Origin: an uncultured Clostridia bacterium
GTDB lineage: Bacteria; Bacillota; Clostridia; TANB77; CAG-508
Direction: 5' to 3'
DNA: 24,782 nucleotides
NCBI GenBank assembly: GCA_934177795.1
Contig: CAKPPS010000021.1
Coordinates: forward strand, 1-24,782
In this document: piece after piece, positions 7,128 to 16,941 of the stretch
How the letters are laid out: each line of letters starts with the position of its first letter
Position numbering within the stretch: position 1 is the stretch's first letter
Notes under the pieces: generated by a model
Told to the model about the DNA's origin: nothing
Seen by the model: the letters and a program-made list of their open reading frames with translations, nothing else
The model's database searches: none
Position numbers and translations under genes: made by a program

Positions 7128-10100
7128 TTACATTATTACATTTATATTATAAATTTTATTATCATCATTAAGCTTTATTTTATTTTCTACTTCTATACCA
7201 TCTAAAATTATCTTTTCAACTCCTGTATTTTTTTGATTTTCATTTACTACTTTTATATTATATATACTTCCTTTCCACCTATATTTCATAGAATACTCTT
7301 TCCATTCCTTTGGTATACATGGTTCGATGCTTAAGTAACCTTCTTTTATTTTGATACCTAAAATATATTCTATTCCAGCTGTATAATACCAACCACTAGA
7401 ACCTGTGTACCATGTCCATCCACCTCTTCCTGCTAAATTTCCCATTCCATAAATATCTGCCGGAATAACATAAGGCTCTACTTTATATTTATTACTACTT
7501 TCCTGAGTTTTTGAGTGTTCTACTGGGTTTATCATTTTATATAATTCTACTGTCTTATCTCCAAAACCTAACATAGCTTCTGCAATAATTGCCCAGCAAC
7601 TTGCATGTGTGTATTGTCCACCATTTTCTCTGACTCCTGGTAAATATGCTTTTATATATCCAGGTTCTAATTTACTTTTTGCAAATGGAGGATCCAATAA
7701 TTTTATTATTCCATTTTCTCTATCAACCAGGTGATTTTCTAAACTTTCCATCGAAATATATTTTTTATCATTATTTCCTGCTTGTGAAATAATACTCCAG
7801 CTTTGTGCTATACTATCTATTCTACATTCTTCATTTTCTACACTTCCCAGTACATTTCCATCATCCATAAAAGCTCTTTTATACCATCTTCCATCCCACG
7901 CATTTGTATTTAAAGCTTTTTGAAGTTGCATTTTTATTTCTTGATACTTATTTACTTTTTCTTGATTATTTTTATACTTACATATATTGATAAATTTATT
8001 AAGAATTTCATATAAGAAAAATCCTAGCCACACACTTTCGCCTTTTCCTTTATTTCCTACTGTACTTAATGCATCATTCCAATCTCCACTTCCTATTTTA
8101 GGCAAATTATTTTCCCCAAAATTCAAACTTTTTTCTATTGCTTTTATGCAATGCTCATAAATTGTATCTGTTTCTATACAATTTTCATACTTATCATATT
8201 TTTCATCTTCATCTTTTTCTAGTACTTTTCCAATTAAATAAGGTGTTTCTAAATTTAATATATCATAATCACCTGTAAATTCTATATATTTAATTACAAC
8301 ATACGGTAACCACAATAAATCGTCCGAAAATCTTGTTCTAATTCCTCTACCTGTTTCTGTATGCCACCAATGTTCTACATCTCCTTCTATAAATTGATGT
8401 TTACTATTTTCTATAATCTGTTTTTTCATAAACTCAACTGATAAATATTTTAATGCTAAAGTATCTTGGAGTTGGTCTCTATAACCATAAGCCCCTCCAG
8501 ATTGATAATATCCGCTTCTTCCTAATAACCTACTTACTATTGTTTGATACATACACCAACCATTTAATAAGATATTAATAGATTCTATTGGTGTATTTAC
8601 TTGTAATCTTTCTAACAATTGTTTCCAATAAATCTTTACTTTGTCTAATTCTTGTTTACAATTCTGAATTTTACTATATTTATATGCTATATTTTTACAA
8701 TCTACACTTCTGTCTTCAGCTCCCAATATTAATGATATTTCTCTATTAGAAAAACTTTCTATTTCAACTTCTATTTCTATAACCAGACAAGAACTTTTTC
8801 CAAGCGAATTAGCATTATTTAATTGTATTTTCTTTATTCCATCAGGATTATTTAATCCCCCATTTCCTAAAAAGAATTTCTTGTCTCCTGTATAACTTTT
8901 TATTTCTTCACTAGATGATATACACACATTTGTATTATCGATTTCATTGACATATCTATTATTTGCAATTATTGTATTACTATTTCTATCAAACTGAATA
9001 TTTATATTTTTTTCTGTTTTTATTTCATCTTCACCAATTACTGGTTTTATATAATAATATAATTTTAATCTTTTCTTATTAGGCGTTTTATTTGTTAATT
9101 TTAATAAACCTATTTTGCAACTATCTTCTTTTGGTACAAATATTTCTAGTTCCTGGTCTATTCCTAAACTATTATGAATAAATTTACAATATCCAAATCC
9201 ATAAATAACATTATAGTTTCTATTATCTGGCAACGGATTTAAACCTAATGACCATACTTTTTTAGTTTCCATATCTTTAATATATATTACTTCAGCTGGA
9301 ATGTCACTGCTAGGATTATTATTCCAACTTGTAATTCTATTTAATCTACTATTTTTGTACCATGTATAACCTCCCATATTTTCAGTTATAACTGTTCCAA
9401 ACTTTTCATTTGCTAAGATATTCGACCATACTGTAGGTAATCTTCTATTTTTATTTACTTTTATTAAATATTCTTTTCCATCATTTGAAAATCCACCATA
9501 TTCATTATAGTATTTTAAATTTTCATAGTTTTTTAATACATCTATATCTTCTATTTGTTCTTCTGCAAAAGTAATAACTGGTTCTTCTTTGGCTATTTCT
9601 TTGTAATTTTCCAGATATTCTTCTTCTATTTCTTTTATATTATTTTCTAATGTTCCCTTACTACAATCTATCGTCAATATTGATAAAAATTTTAACAATT
9701 CTAAATCTTTTTTATCCATCTCTTCTTCGCTTAGTACAAAAATACCACCTTTTATATTTTTCAAATATCCTAAATGATTATTTAATATTGCCGTTTCTAT
9801 TTCTTCTCTTACATAATTTTCATAACTGTACTTTTCTTCATCTATTATTACTATTTCTATATTAACATTTTTAGTTTTAAAATATTCTGTTGCTTTTAAT
9901 ACTTCATTCAAACAATATGAATCATTAGCATTTTTTATCTTTACTAATAGTATTGGTAAATCTCCTGATATACCATATTTCCATAAATCACTTTGATAGA
10001 AAATCGTATCTTTTCTTATTCTTTCTTTTTCCAGGCTTTTAACTGAATCATCAAAAATTGCATAAGATAATATCTTTTGATACTGTTCTATATCTTTTCC

Positions 10101-13100
10101 TTTTACATTCAAATATCTACTTTCTGCTTCTACCCTAGCTTTTGATAAATTAAATTCCATTTTTACATTTTCAAATTGTCTATATTTTTCTAAGTTTTCT
10201 ATTACTTTGTCCTTATTTTCTTCTACAGATAATATAAAATCAACTATTATTTTATCTCCTGGTTTTATTTTTATATGTCTCTTCATAGCTATAATTGGCT
10301 CTGTTACTAATCCTATTTTTTTAGAAAACGGCAATGAATTTTTTACCATCTTAGGTATTCCCATATTTCCTCTGCCTATAAATTTTTCCTCTTCTATTTC
10401 ATATTCTAGCTCTCCTACTACATCTTCTTTTCTAACATTTAAAGTTGTTGCTAAATATACTTCTTTTTCATCGGTATTACGTCTTTTTCTCTTTACAACT
10501 ATACTTTCATTTTCACTATTATAGTCATAAACTAAAAATAAATTTATGAATGCCGGATGTGCATAATATTGCTCTTTTCTTGCTAAGATAGGTTCAAAAT
10601 AACTTGTAAATTCAATCATTTCTTCGTCATTTCCTAGATTTTCTAGTGTAATCCTTCTTAGTTCTACTGGCTCATTTGATGCTACTGTTGTATTTATTTT
10701 TGCTTTTATATTTCCACTAACAATTTCTTGTTCATTTTTATCTGACATAAATACAATTTGGTATTTATTTTCATTTTCTAAGTTTTGAGTATAACTTGAT
10801 GAAATAATATTTTTACTTTTTATGTTTTTTATATAAAATATTATGCCTTGTCTTTCATCATCTGTATTTTTATATTTATTGATATAAATATCTTTATATT
10901 TACTAACACCTTCTCCTTTTTGATTTGTTGCTATCATATAATTTTCGTTTGATATCACATTTCCTCTTATTAATCTTTCATCTATTTTTGCATATACTTT
11001 TTCTATATAATTTTCATAATCTTTATATTTCAATTTTTCAACTTTTTCTTTATCTTCTTTAGTTGTTATTGCTTTTTCAGGCATAGTCTCTTGTAATAAT
11101 ATACTAACTGACTGTATTTCTGGATTTTCTATAAATCTTTTTTGTAATATATTATCATTAAAAATATTATCAATTGATAAAAGTATTAATCCTTGGTGAT
11201 GTGCCATATATGTTTTTACTACTTCTGCTTCTCTGCCTTTTCTTACTCTTTCTGGCGTAAAATCTAAAGATTCATAAAAACCATATTGTTTATACATACC
11301 ATATTGTTCTAATCTTCTCAAATTTTCTACAGTTTCCTTTGGAATATCATTTATTGCTAACACACTTCCATAAGTTGATACTACCATTTCATCAGCTAAT
11401 CCTCTTTTTAATCCTAACCATGGTATTCCAAACGCTCTATACTGATAATTGTATTGCAAATCTTTTAAATTAAATGCTGCTTCTGATATTCCAAATGGTA
11501 TATTTAAGTGTTTTGCATATTTTAATTGACTCATTATCATAAAATTACATGATTCATCTAATAAACTGCCTTTATACCTAGGTACATTTATATTGGGCAT
11601 CAAATATTCAAATGCTGTACCTGACCATGATATCAGCCCTTTATGCTTATCTAATACTGTTAGTGTTCTACTTAAATGCTCCCAATGTTTAGGTGAAATA
11701 TCTTTTTTAGCTATAGCCACAATACTTGCTTGTCTTGCTTCTGATGCTAGCAAATCATAATAAGAATCAGTCAATTTATTTTCTTCAATGTTATATCCTA
11801 TAGAAAATATTTGATGTTCTTGACTATATAAATATGAAAAATCTGTACTATTTATAATCCTATCAATAATTTGAATCATTTCATTTATTTTATCTTTAAA
11901 CTCTGTTGCCATTTCATTATTTAAAAATGTTTTTGCAGTATACAAATACCCTACAAAATTTCCACTATCTACTGTAGAAATATATCTAGGATTTAAAGGT
12001 TCTTTAGTCTTAGTATTATACCAATTATATAAATGTCCATTCCATTTTGGTAAACTATCTACAGAAATTAGAACTTTGTATAATAATTCTATAGCCTCTT
12101 CTGTTTGTATATATTTTAAATCTTTTGCTGCAATAATTGCTAATATTGATAATCCTATATTAGTAGAAGATGTTCTATTCATAATTTTTTGTTTTCTATC
12201 TTCTTGGTAATTGTCAATTATTAAATAATTATTTTCCTTATTTAAATATTTTTTAAAAAAGTTCCATGTTTTCTCACCAATTTCTAGTAGATAATCTTGA
12301 TCATTCTTATCCAATTTTTCAATTGGTTTTATTTCTGTCTTTTCTTTACTTATATACCACATTACCAATGGCATTATCCCCCAAATGATTCCAATAATTC
12401 CTATTAAAATGTCACTTTGTACTACGGAAAAATAAATTGCACATACTGCAAAAATTATATTTATAAACATTGTTCTTATATAAGAAATAATATCATTTGC
12501 AGCTTGTTTTTCCGCTTCTTCTGATGTTAACCATTCTAATAATTTCTTATGACTTACATGTTTTCTATAAATAGTTTTTATTATTGCTTTTAATGATATA
12601 TATGCCTTATATGGCAATACTCCTATTGTTATAATTATTCTTAAAAATATCCCTTTATATCCAGAAATCCTAGGAGAAAATGCTTTTTGTTTGTGCTCTC
12701 CTTCTTTTTTTAACATCAAGTTATTAATTATCTCTAATATATTTGATGTTAATATACTAATAAGTACTATAATAATATATGGATATACCTTAATTTTGTA
12801 TATTACACTATATATTAAAAGAAACATTATTGATATTATAGACATCACTTCTACTAGACTTCTTCTTAAATTATCAAATATTTTATACCTAGAAATAGCA
12901 TTTAATGGATTTCTATTTTTTCGTATCCATTGTGAAATTTGCCAATCTCCCCTTATCCATCTTGATAACCTATTCATAAAACTATTATATTTTGTCGGAT
13001 ATCCATCCATAAGCATAATATCTGTAGCTAATCCACATCGTAAATATGAACCTTCTAATAAATCATGGCTTAATACAGTATTTTCTGGTATCACATTATT

Positions 13101-15233
13101 TAAAACTTTAGAAAATACTTCTATATCATAAATCCCTTTTCCTGTAAAAATTCCTTCTCCAAAATTATCTTGATATAAATCTGAAATTGCATTTGTATAA
13201 GAATCTATACCTCCTGAACCTGCAAATATTTGTGTGAATAATGTTTTATACGTTATATCTAGGTTTATCCCTACTCTAGGCTGAATTATTCCATATCCTT
13301 TAGTAACTATATTTTTTTCTTTATCAATAATTGGTTTATTTAAAATATGAGCCATTGCTCCAACTAATTCAAAAGCAGAATTTAATATTAAGTCAGTATC
13401 TGCATCTAATGTAATTACATATTTTATTGGTGGAATACAATCCTTATATTCTTCTATTGTATTTACTCTGAATTTGTTGTTTTCATGTTTCAATATATAT
13501 TCATTAAACTGATTAATCATCCCCCTTTTTCTTTCCCAACCCAAATAACAATTTTCCTTTTCATTCCATTGTCTTTTTCGATATATAAAATTAAAAATCG
13601 GAAAATTATCGTCTGTTGGATATTTATTATTTAATTCTTTAGTTAATTCTATTCCTGTTTCTATTACCTCATTATCAATTTTTTCTTCTTTAAATTTGCT
13701 TTCTGAACAATCTCCTAATAATGTAAAATAAATATTAGGTGACTTATTTGCTATATAAAATACCTCTAGTTTTTTTATTAATTCCTTTACTTTTTCTTTA
13801 TCTTTTATAATTGTTGGAATAATGACCATACATGTATTTTCTTTATCGATTCCTTTTGAAAAGTCTATTTTCGGAATAATTTGTGGTTTTACTGTTTTGC
13901 TTAATATATATTGTATTATCTGAATTACTAGTTCAGATGATGGTATTAATAATATTATAAAATTAAATATAAATATCCCTATATTCTGTATATTTTTATT
14001 AATTATCATACTAATAATTAGTGATATTATTATTGATACTATTATATTTGTCATTATATATAAATTTTGCTTTGAATTATTATTTATTCTTTTTTTAACT
14101 TTATATTGTAATTCTTTATATAACTTAGTTATACCTTTATCTATAATATAATATCCTATATGTGATTTTTTTCCATTATCTTTATTTTGTTCAGCTAATA
14201 ATAATATTTTTTTTGCTATATAAATCTCTGAAATTTTTGTTTTTTTAGAAATTTCCTTAATTTTATTTCTATAACAATCTTTTGTAGTACTATCCATTTT
14301 TTCATAAACACCTGCTGGATCTTTTTTTAATATTTCTTCAACTCCATTAATTTTTTCAAATATTTCTAAGAAATTAATTCTTTGAATTTTTTTTATACTT
14401 GTTATACTATTTCCAATAGATACTTTTTTTACTGCAATATCAAAATGTTCCTTTTTTATTACTTCTCCTACTGTTGTTCCCATTCTTTCCACTATTTCAT
14501 CTAATGCTTGTAAATATCTATATCCTTTTTTTCCATGTCTTTTTAAAATATATGACATATATTCTATAAATGGATATTTATCCATGTCTTTTAATATATC
14601 TTTTCTTATTTCTGTTTTTTCTCCCTTTTCTTCTATATTTGTGTTATCTATTAATTTTTTAACAATATTTTCTGCTTTTATTTTTTGAATCTGACTACTA
14701 TATATTTTTTCACAAATTTCCCTTATATTTTCTATTATAGCTATTTGTAAAAAAATCCCAATATTCCAGATTTCTTCCATACTAAGTGTTTTTTTTGTTT
14801 GATAACTCATAAGATATTCTTCTAAATTTTCTTTTTCAATTCGATTATCAGTATATGCAATTATTTCTGCTGCCACCACATAAATTCTTGCAAATCCTTT
14901 ATATCTACCATTTGCAATTCCTAAGAAATTTGTATATTTTTTTAAAGTTAATTCTTTTTGAATTTGTTTTACAGTTTCTTCTATAATATAAAAATTATCT
15001 AAAAGCCATTCTCCTGCTGGATGAGTACTAATCCCTTGCTTTACATGACTGTTTAATAAATTATATACTATTTTTATGGTTTCATAATTTTCTATTAAAT
15101 GTGGAATCGGATAAGTTTCTTTACTAGATTTATTAACCAAATTATGATTAGAAGCAATTTTTTGTAAATGTTTTTCTAATTGTTGATTATCCAATATAGT
15201 TCCATCGATTTTTAATATTTTGCTTGTTTTCAA
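7128..15233 (-). CDS. ndvB: Cyclic beta-1,2-glucan synthase-like giant enzyme (NdvB/ChvB/Cgs family)
   Basis: Membrane enzyme predicted to polymerise UDP-glucose into beta-1,2-glucan and cyclise it. Its 2701 residues compare with roughly 2800 in Agrobacterium ChvB and Brucella Cgs. In order: an N-terminal cytoplasmic region; membrane spans near 393-430; a GT84-type glycosyltransferase with LDADTDL near 607, TGKGIYD near 698 and RLSRWIRGDWQ near 755; spans near 795-830, 865-880 and 920-956; a glucoamylase-like middle domain (about 980-1380; STVDSGNFVGYL, FGIPWLGLKRG, YMAHHQG), the cyclising module in this family; beta-rich GH94 N-domains; and a GH94 catalytic part with GSGDWNDA near 2384 (general-acid Asp) and YVIPADIYGMGNLAGR near 2590. 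The start is a TTG (15233), with AGAGGTG upstream. The frame is intact for 8.1 kb and monocistronic. A linear glucan product is possible. Confidence 0.88.
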   Translation of the reverse strand: MKTSKILKIDGTILDNQQLEKHLQKIASNHNLVNKSSKETYPIPHLIENYETIKIVYNLLNSHVKQGISTHPAGEWLLDNFYIIEETVKQIQKELTLKKYTNFLGIANGRYKGFARIYVVAAEIIAYTDNRIEKENLEEYLMSYQTKKTLSMEEIWNIGIFLQIAIIENIREICEKIYSSQIQKIKAENIVKKLIDNTNIEEKGEKTEIRKDILKDMDKYPFIEYMSYILKRHGKKGYRYLQALDEIVERMGTTVGEVIKKEHFDIAVKKVSIGNSITSIKKIQRINFLEIFEKINGVEEILKKDPAGVYEKMDSTTKDCYRNKIKEISKKTKISEIYIAKKILLLAEQNKDNGKKSHIGYYIIDKGITKLYKELQYKVKKRINNNSKQNLYIMTNIIVSIIISLIISMIINKNIQNIGIFIFNFIILLIPSSELVIQIIQYILSKTVKPQIIPKIDFSKGIDKENTCMVIIPTIIKDKEKVKELIKKLEVFYIANKSPNIYFTLLGDCSESKFKEEKIDNEVIETGIELTKELNNKYPTDDNFPIFNFIYRKRQWNEKENCYLGWERKRGMINQFNEYILKHENNKFRVNTIEEYKDCIPPIKYVITLDADTDLILNSAFELVGAMAHILNKPIIDKEKNIVTKGYGIIQPRVGINLDITYKTLFTQIFAGSGGIDSYTNAISDLYQDNFGEGIFTGKGIYDIEVFSKVLNNVIPENTVLSHDLLEGSYLRCGLATDIMLMDGYPTKYNSFMNRLSRWIRGDWQISQWIRKNRNPLNAISRYKIFDNLRRSLVEVMSIISIMFLLIYSVIYKIKVYPYIIIVLISILTSNILEIINNLMLKKEGEHKQKAFSPRISGYKGIFLRIIITIGVLPYKAYISLKAIIKTIYRKHVSHKKLLEWLTSEEAEKQAANDIISYIRTMFINIIFAVCAIYFSVVQSDILIGIIGIIWGIMPLVMWYISKEKTEIKPIEKLDKNDQDYLLEIGEKTWNFFKKYLNKENNYLIIDNYQEDRKQKIMNRTSSTNIGLSILAIIAAKDLKYIQTEEAIELLYKVLISVDSLPKWNGHLYNWYNTKTKEPLNPRYISTVDSGNFVGYLYTAKTFLNNEMATEFKDKINEMIQIIDRIINSTDFSYLYSQEHQIFSIGYNIEENKLTDSYYDLLASEARQASIVAIAKKDISPKHWEHLSRTLTVLDKHKGLISWSGTAFEYLMPNINVPRYKGSLLDESCNFMIMSQLKYAKHLNIPFGISEAAFNLKDLQYNYQYRAFGIPWLGLKRGLADEMVVSTYGSVLAINDIPKETVENLRRLEQYGMYKQYGFYESLDFTPERVRKGREAEVVKTYMAHHQGLILLSIDNIFNDNILQKRFIENPEIQSVSILLQETMPEKAITTKEDKEKVEKLKYKDYENYIEKVYAKIDERLIRGNVISNENYMIATNQKGEGVSKYKDIYINKYKNTDDERQGIIFYIKNIKSKNIISSSYTQNLENENKYQIVFMSDKNEQEIVSGNIKAKINTTVASNEPVELRRITLENLGNDEEMIEFTSYFEPILARKEQYYAHPAFINLFLVYDYNSENESIVVKRKRRNTDEKEVYLATTLNVRKEDVVGELEYEIEEEKFIGRGNMGIPKMVKNSLPFSKKIGLVTEPIIAMKRHIKIKPGDKIIVDFILSVEENKDKVIENLEKYRQFENVKMEFNLSKARVEAESRYLNVKGKDIEQYQKILSYAIFDDSVKSLEKERIRKDTIFYQSDLWKYGISGDLPILLVKIKNANDSYCLNEVLKATEYFKTKNVNIEIVIIDEEKYSYENYVREEIETAILNNHLGYLKNIKGGIFVLSEEEMDKKDLELLKFLSILTIDCSKGTLENNIKEIEEEYLENYKEIAKEEPVITFAEEQIEDIDVLKNYENLKYYNEYGGFSNDGKEYLIKVNKNRRLPTVWSNILANEKFGTVITENMGGYTWYKNSRLNRITSWNNNPSSDIPAEVIYIKDMETKKVWSLGLNPLPDNRNYNVIYGFGYCKFIHNSLGIDQELEIFVPKEDSCKIGLLKLTNKTPNKKRLKLYYYIKPVIGEDEIKTEKNINIQFDRNSNTIIANNRYVNEIDNTNVCISSSEEIKSYTGDKKFFLGNGGLNNPDGIKKIQLNNANSLGKSSCLVIEIEVEIESFSNREISLILGAEDRSVDCKNIAYKYSKIQNCKQELDKVKIYWKQLLERLQVNTPIESINILLNGWCMYQTIVSRLLGRSGYYQSGGAYGYRDQLQDTLALKYLSVEFMKKQIIENSKHQFIEGDVEHWWHTETGRGIRTRFSDDLLWLPYVVIKYIEFTGDYDILNLETPYLIGKVLEKDEDEKYDKYENCIETDTIYEHCIKAIEKSLNFGENNLPKIGSGDWNDALSTVGNKGKGESVWLGFFLYEILNKFINICKYKNNQEKVNKYQEIKMQLQKALNTNAWDGRWYKRAFMDDGNVLGSVENEECRIDSIAQSWSIISQAGNNDKKYISMESLENHLVDRENGIIKLLDPPFAKSKLEPGYIKAYLPGVRENGGQYTHASCWAIIAEAMLGFGDKTVELYKMINPVEHSKTQESSNKYKVEPYVIPADIYGMGNLAGRGGWTWYTGSSGWYYTAGIEYILGIKIKEGYLSIEPCIPKEWKEYSMKYRWKGSIYNIKVVNENQKNTGVEKIILDGIEVENKIKLNDDNKIYNINVIM

Positions 15234-15272
15234 AATATCTCACCTCTTAAAAATTTGTTTTAAAAATAGTAT

Positions 15273-15301
15273 TTGCCAATAATGGTATTTTTATTCATAA
15301 T
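15273..15301 (+). promoter_or_regulatory. Sigma-A-like promoter of the cysteine-rich gene
   Basis: TTGCCA (15273-15278), a 17-nt spacer, then CATAAT (15296-15301); each hexamer has five of six consensus bases. It would give a leader of about 60 nt containing the inverted repeat at 15334-15351. Confidence 0.5.
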
Positions 15302-15302
15302 C

Positions 15303-15330
15303 ACTATTTCGACATTTTTTTCATAATATA
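15303..15330 (+). promoter_or_regulatory. Possible sigma-K-type sporulation promoter
   Basis: AC at 15303-15304, 17 nt, then CATAATATA at 15322-15330, which fits the Bacillus sigma-K pattern AC-N17-CATANNNTA as I recall it. The motif is short and AT-rich, so a chance match is quite possible; it competes with the sigma-A-like site just upstream. Confidence 0.3.
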
Positions 15331-15333
15331 TAT

Positions 15334-15351
15334 AAACAACTTGTGTTGTTT
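15334..15351 (+). repeat. 7-bp inverted repeat before the cysteine-rich gene
   Basis: AAACAAC (15334-15340) and GTTGTTT (15345-15351) are perfect inverted copies around TTGT, ending 17 nt before the start codon and just upstream of the ribosome site. It could be an operator or a small leader hairpin. Confidence 0.45.
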
Positions 15352-15368
15352 AAGAAAGGGTGATTTTA

Positions 15369-15935
15369 ATGGAAGAAAATAGAAAACCTTGTCCTATATT
15401 GGACATTGATGGCGTAATATCTGGAGGTAAACAATTTGATCTTGATATAACATTACCTGAAGATAACCGTGATGTAATTTATGGTGTTATAAAAAATTGT
15501 TTTAAAGAACCTGTTAAAGATGCTGTAGTAAAATTAGTAGAAATAATTTATAACTGTGGAAAAGAAGAACGTAGACCTATAGGTCATACTTTTACAGATT
15601 GTGAAGGTGAATTTGTATTCGGACCTCTTTGCCCTGGTAAACAATATGCTTTGCAAATATGGGTTAATGATACAAAAAAAATGAAAATTTGTGCAAAATG
15701 TCATCATGAAGGTCATTGCTTAAGAGGCGAAAAATATGATAAATGTGACTGTTTTATAGAATCAAATAAATATACTAAACATGAAGAATCTCATGAATCA
15801 GAATGTTTTGAAGAAATAGAAAAATGTTACGAAAAAACTGAATGCTGTAAAAAACCTGAAAAAAAATGTGATAGACAAGAATGTTGTAATAAGCCAGAAA
15901 AATGTGAATCAATTTGTCCTAAAAAATGTTGTTAA
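15369..15935 (+). CDS. Cysteine-rich protein with CnaB-like domain
   Basis: Function unknown. From the ATG at 15369 (AAGGGTG 5 nt upstream; an in-frame GTG at 15360 overlaps that RBS) the product has 188 residues. Residues about 36-98 read as a carboxypeptidase-regulatory/CnaB-like beta-sandwich: IYGVIKNCFKEPVKDAVVKL, then TFTDCEGEFVFGPLCPGKQY. From about 105 a cysteine-rich tail follows (CAKCHHEGHC, CDC, ECC, CC at the end), with 21 Cys in all and many Lys and Glu. There is no signal peptide or membrane span. The Cys pairs could bind metal or cross-link. Such domain-plus-Cys tails suit spore coat or exosporium proteins, and a weak sigma-K-like promoter agrees, but this is inference. It is monocistronic, divergent from the glucan synthase gene. 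Confidence 0.8.
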   Translation: MEENRKPCPILDIDGVISGGKQFDLDITLPEDNRDVIYGVIKNCFKEPVKDAVVKLVEIIYNCGKEERRPIGHTFTDCEGEFVFGPLCPGKQYALQIWVNDTKKMKICAKCHHEGHCLRGEKYDKCDCFIESNKYTKHEESHESECFEEIEKCYEKTECCKKPEKKCDRQECCNKPEKCESICPKKCC

Positions 15936-15954
15936 TTTTTATTAATTAACCGCC

Positions 15955-15991
15955 AAAAGACATAATTAACATTATATTAATTATGTCTTTT
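15955..15991. terminator. Bidirectional terminator
   Basis: AAAAGACATAATTAA (15955-15969) and TTAATTATGTCTTTT (15977-15991) make a perfect 15-bp stem with a 7-nt loop. It ends the cysteine-rich gene on the plus strand and the TauE operon on the minus strand. Confidence 0.88.
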
Positions 15992-16023
15992 TATAATATA
16001 TTTTATTTTCTTAATATCATCTT

Positions 16024-16164
16024 TTACGCCATTCCCATCTTTTTGATTATTTGCCTACCTTTTTTCATTACTTTCTTTTTTTCAGAATTTCCCATCTCTG
16101 CATACATCAATGTCATTCCTGTTACTAATAGACCTCCTACAACTACACCTTTTACAAAATTCAT
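16024..16164 (-). CDS. 46-aa single-span membrane protein
   Basis: A short gene in the gap. A very good ribosome site (AAAAGGAGATGATTAA) stands directly before the ATG at 16164, and the frame ends with TAA at 16024. The product starts MNFVKGVVVGGLLVTGM, has one hydrophobic span (about 3-21) and ends in a basic tail, KKKVMKKGRQIIKKMGMA. The start lies 14 nt after the stop of the half-TauE gene, so it should be the last gene of that operon. The Gly-rich span followed by a Lys-rich cytoplasmic tail resembles YtxH-like small proteins in style only. Function unknown; it may be an accessory subunit of the transporter. Confidence 0.72.
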   Translation of the reverse strand: MNFVKGVVVGGLLVTGMTLMYAEMGNSEKKKVMKKGRQIIKKMGMA

Positions 16165-16178
16165 TTAATCATCTCCTT

Positions 16179-16571
16179 TTAGTATTTTTTATTATTATGC
16201 CGTCTTTTTTGTTTTTTATACAAATTTATATTGTCATAAATTTCATGTATAGCAATTATAGCCAAAAATATCCCAAAACATTTTTTTAATATATTTACAT
16301 TTATTTTCACTGCTATATTTGCTCCAATAATTGCTCCTAAAATACCATATACTGCTAATATAGTTCCTAATTTCAAGTCTACATTTTGGTCTTTTATATT
16401 TATTATAATAGCAATTATTGATGTAGGAATAAAAAAAACTAAATTTGTTGCTTGTGCTATATGTTGCTCAACTCCAAGCATATTCGTAAGTAGAAATATT
16501 AATATTGTTCCTCCTCCCATACCTGTCCCACTAATAATTCCAGATATTACTCCTATTAATATTTGCGTCAT
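16179..16571 (-). CDS. Half-size TauE/SafE family membrane protein (second of pair)
   Basis: Predicted part of an anion or sulfur-compound exporter of the TauE/SafE family (DUF81); substrate unknown. The 130-aa product has about four spans and one family signature near its start: GVISGIISGTGMGGGTIL, then AQATNLVFFIPTSI. Full-length members have about 250 residues and two such halves. This gene holds one half and the neighbour at 16593-16940 the other, so the two probably assemble as a heterodimer; each could also be a homodimer. AAGGAGAAAGAGC precedes the ATG. It ends in a His/Lys/Arg-rich tail. It is the third gene of a four-gene operon, 21 nt after its partner and 14 nt before the 46-aa gene. 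Confidence 0.88.
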   Translation of the reverse strand: MTQILIGVISGIISGTGMGGGTILIFLLTNMLGVEQHIAQATNLVFFIPTSIIAIIINIKDQNVDLKLGTILAVYGILGAIIGANIAVKINVNILKKCFGIFLAIIAIHEIYDNINLYKKQKRRHNNKKY

Positions 16572-16592
16572 GCTCTTTCTCCTTCTATTTAG

Positions 16593-16940
16593 TTATGCTT
16601 TTAGCATTTTATATGAAGCATAAATTAAAAAAATTGTAAATGCTAATTTTAAATACTTTGATGGTAGTTTTTTTAATGCTTTTGCTCCTATATATCCTCC
16701 TATTGTTCCACCTATTGCACAAAGTGAAGAGTTATTCCAGTCTATATAATTATTTTCATAATAAAAAATTCCACTTGTTATCACCATTGGTAATATTGCA
16801 AAAACTGATGTTCCTCTAGCTCTCTTATCATTTAGTTTTAATAAATATATACATGCAGGAACTATTATCATTCCTCCACCAGTAGAAAAAAGTCCACTGA
16901 TTATTCCTGCTAATAGTCCTATTATTATAGTTTTTATCAT
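16593..16940 (-). CDS. Half-size TauE/SafE family membrane protein (first of pair)
   Basis: First member of the pair. The product of about 116 residues has the TauE/SafE signature GLLAGIISGLFSTGGGMIIV followed by ARGTSVFAILPMV, with about four spans (near 3-25, 45-60, 72-90 and 95-112). The ATG at 16940 follows the upstream stop TAA by one base, pointing to translational coupling; a TTG at 16952, overlapping the upstream gene, is the alternative start and adds four residues. The signature's usual G-x-G-G-G loop reads STGGG. The frame is open and ends normally, so this looks like a natural half-protein and not a broken full-length gene: the partner has its own RBS and start. Confidence 0.88.
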   Translation of the reverse strand: MIKTIIIGLLAGIISGLFSTGGGMIIVPACIYLLKLNDKRARGTSVFAILPMVITSGIFYYENNYIDWNNSSLCAIGGTIGGYIGAKALKKLPSKYLKLAFTIFLIYASYKMLKA

Positions 16941-16941
16941 A

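Noticed and set aside
12691..13131. Plus-strand frames inside the glucan synthase gene
   Set aside because: They are antisense shadows of a continuous 8.1-kb coding frame with recognisable domains.
15983..16168. Plus-strand frame of 61 codons
   Set aside because: It has no RBS and its start lies in a terminator stem; the minus strand holds a 46-aa gene with a strong RBS over the same bases.
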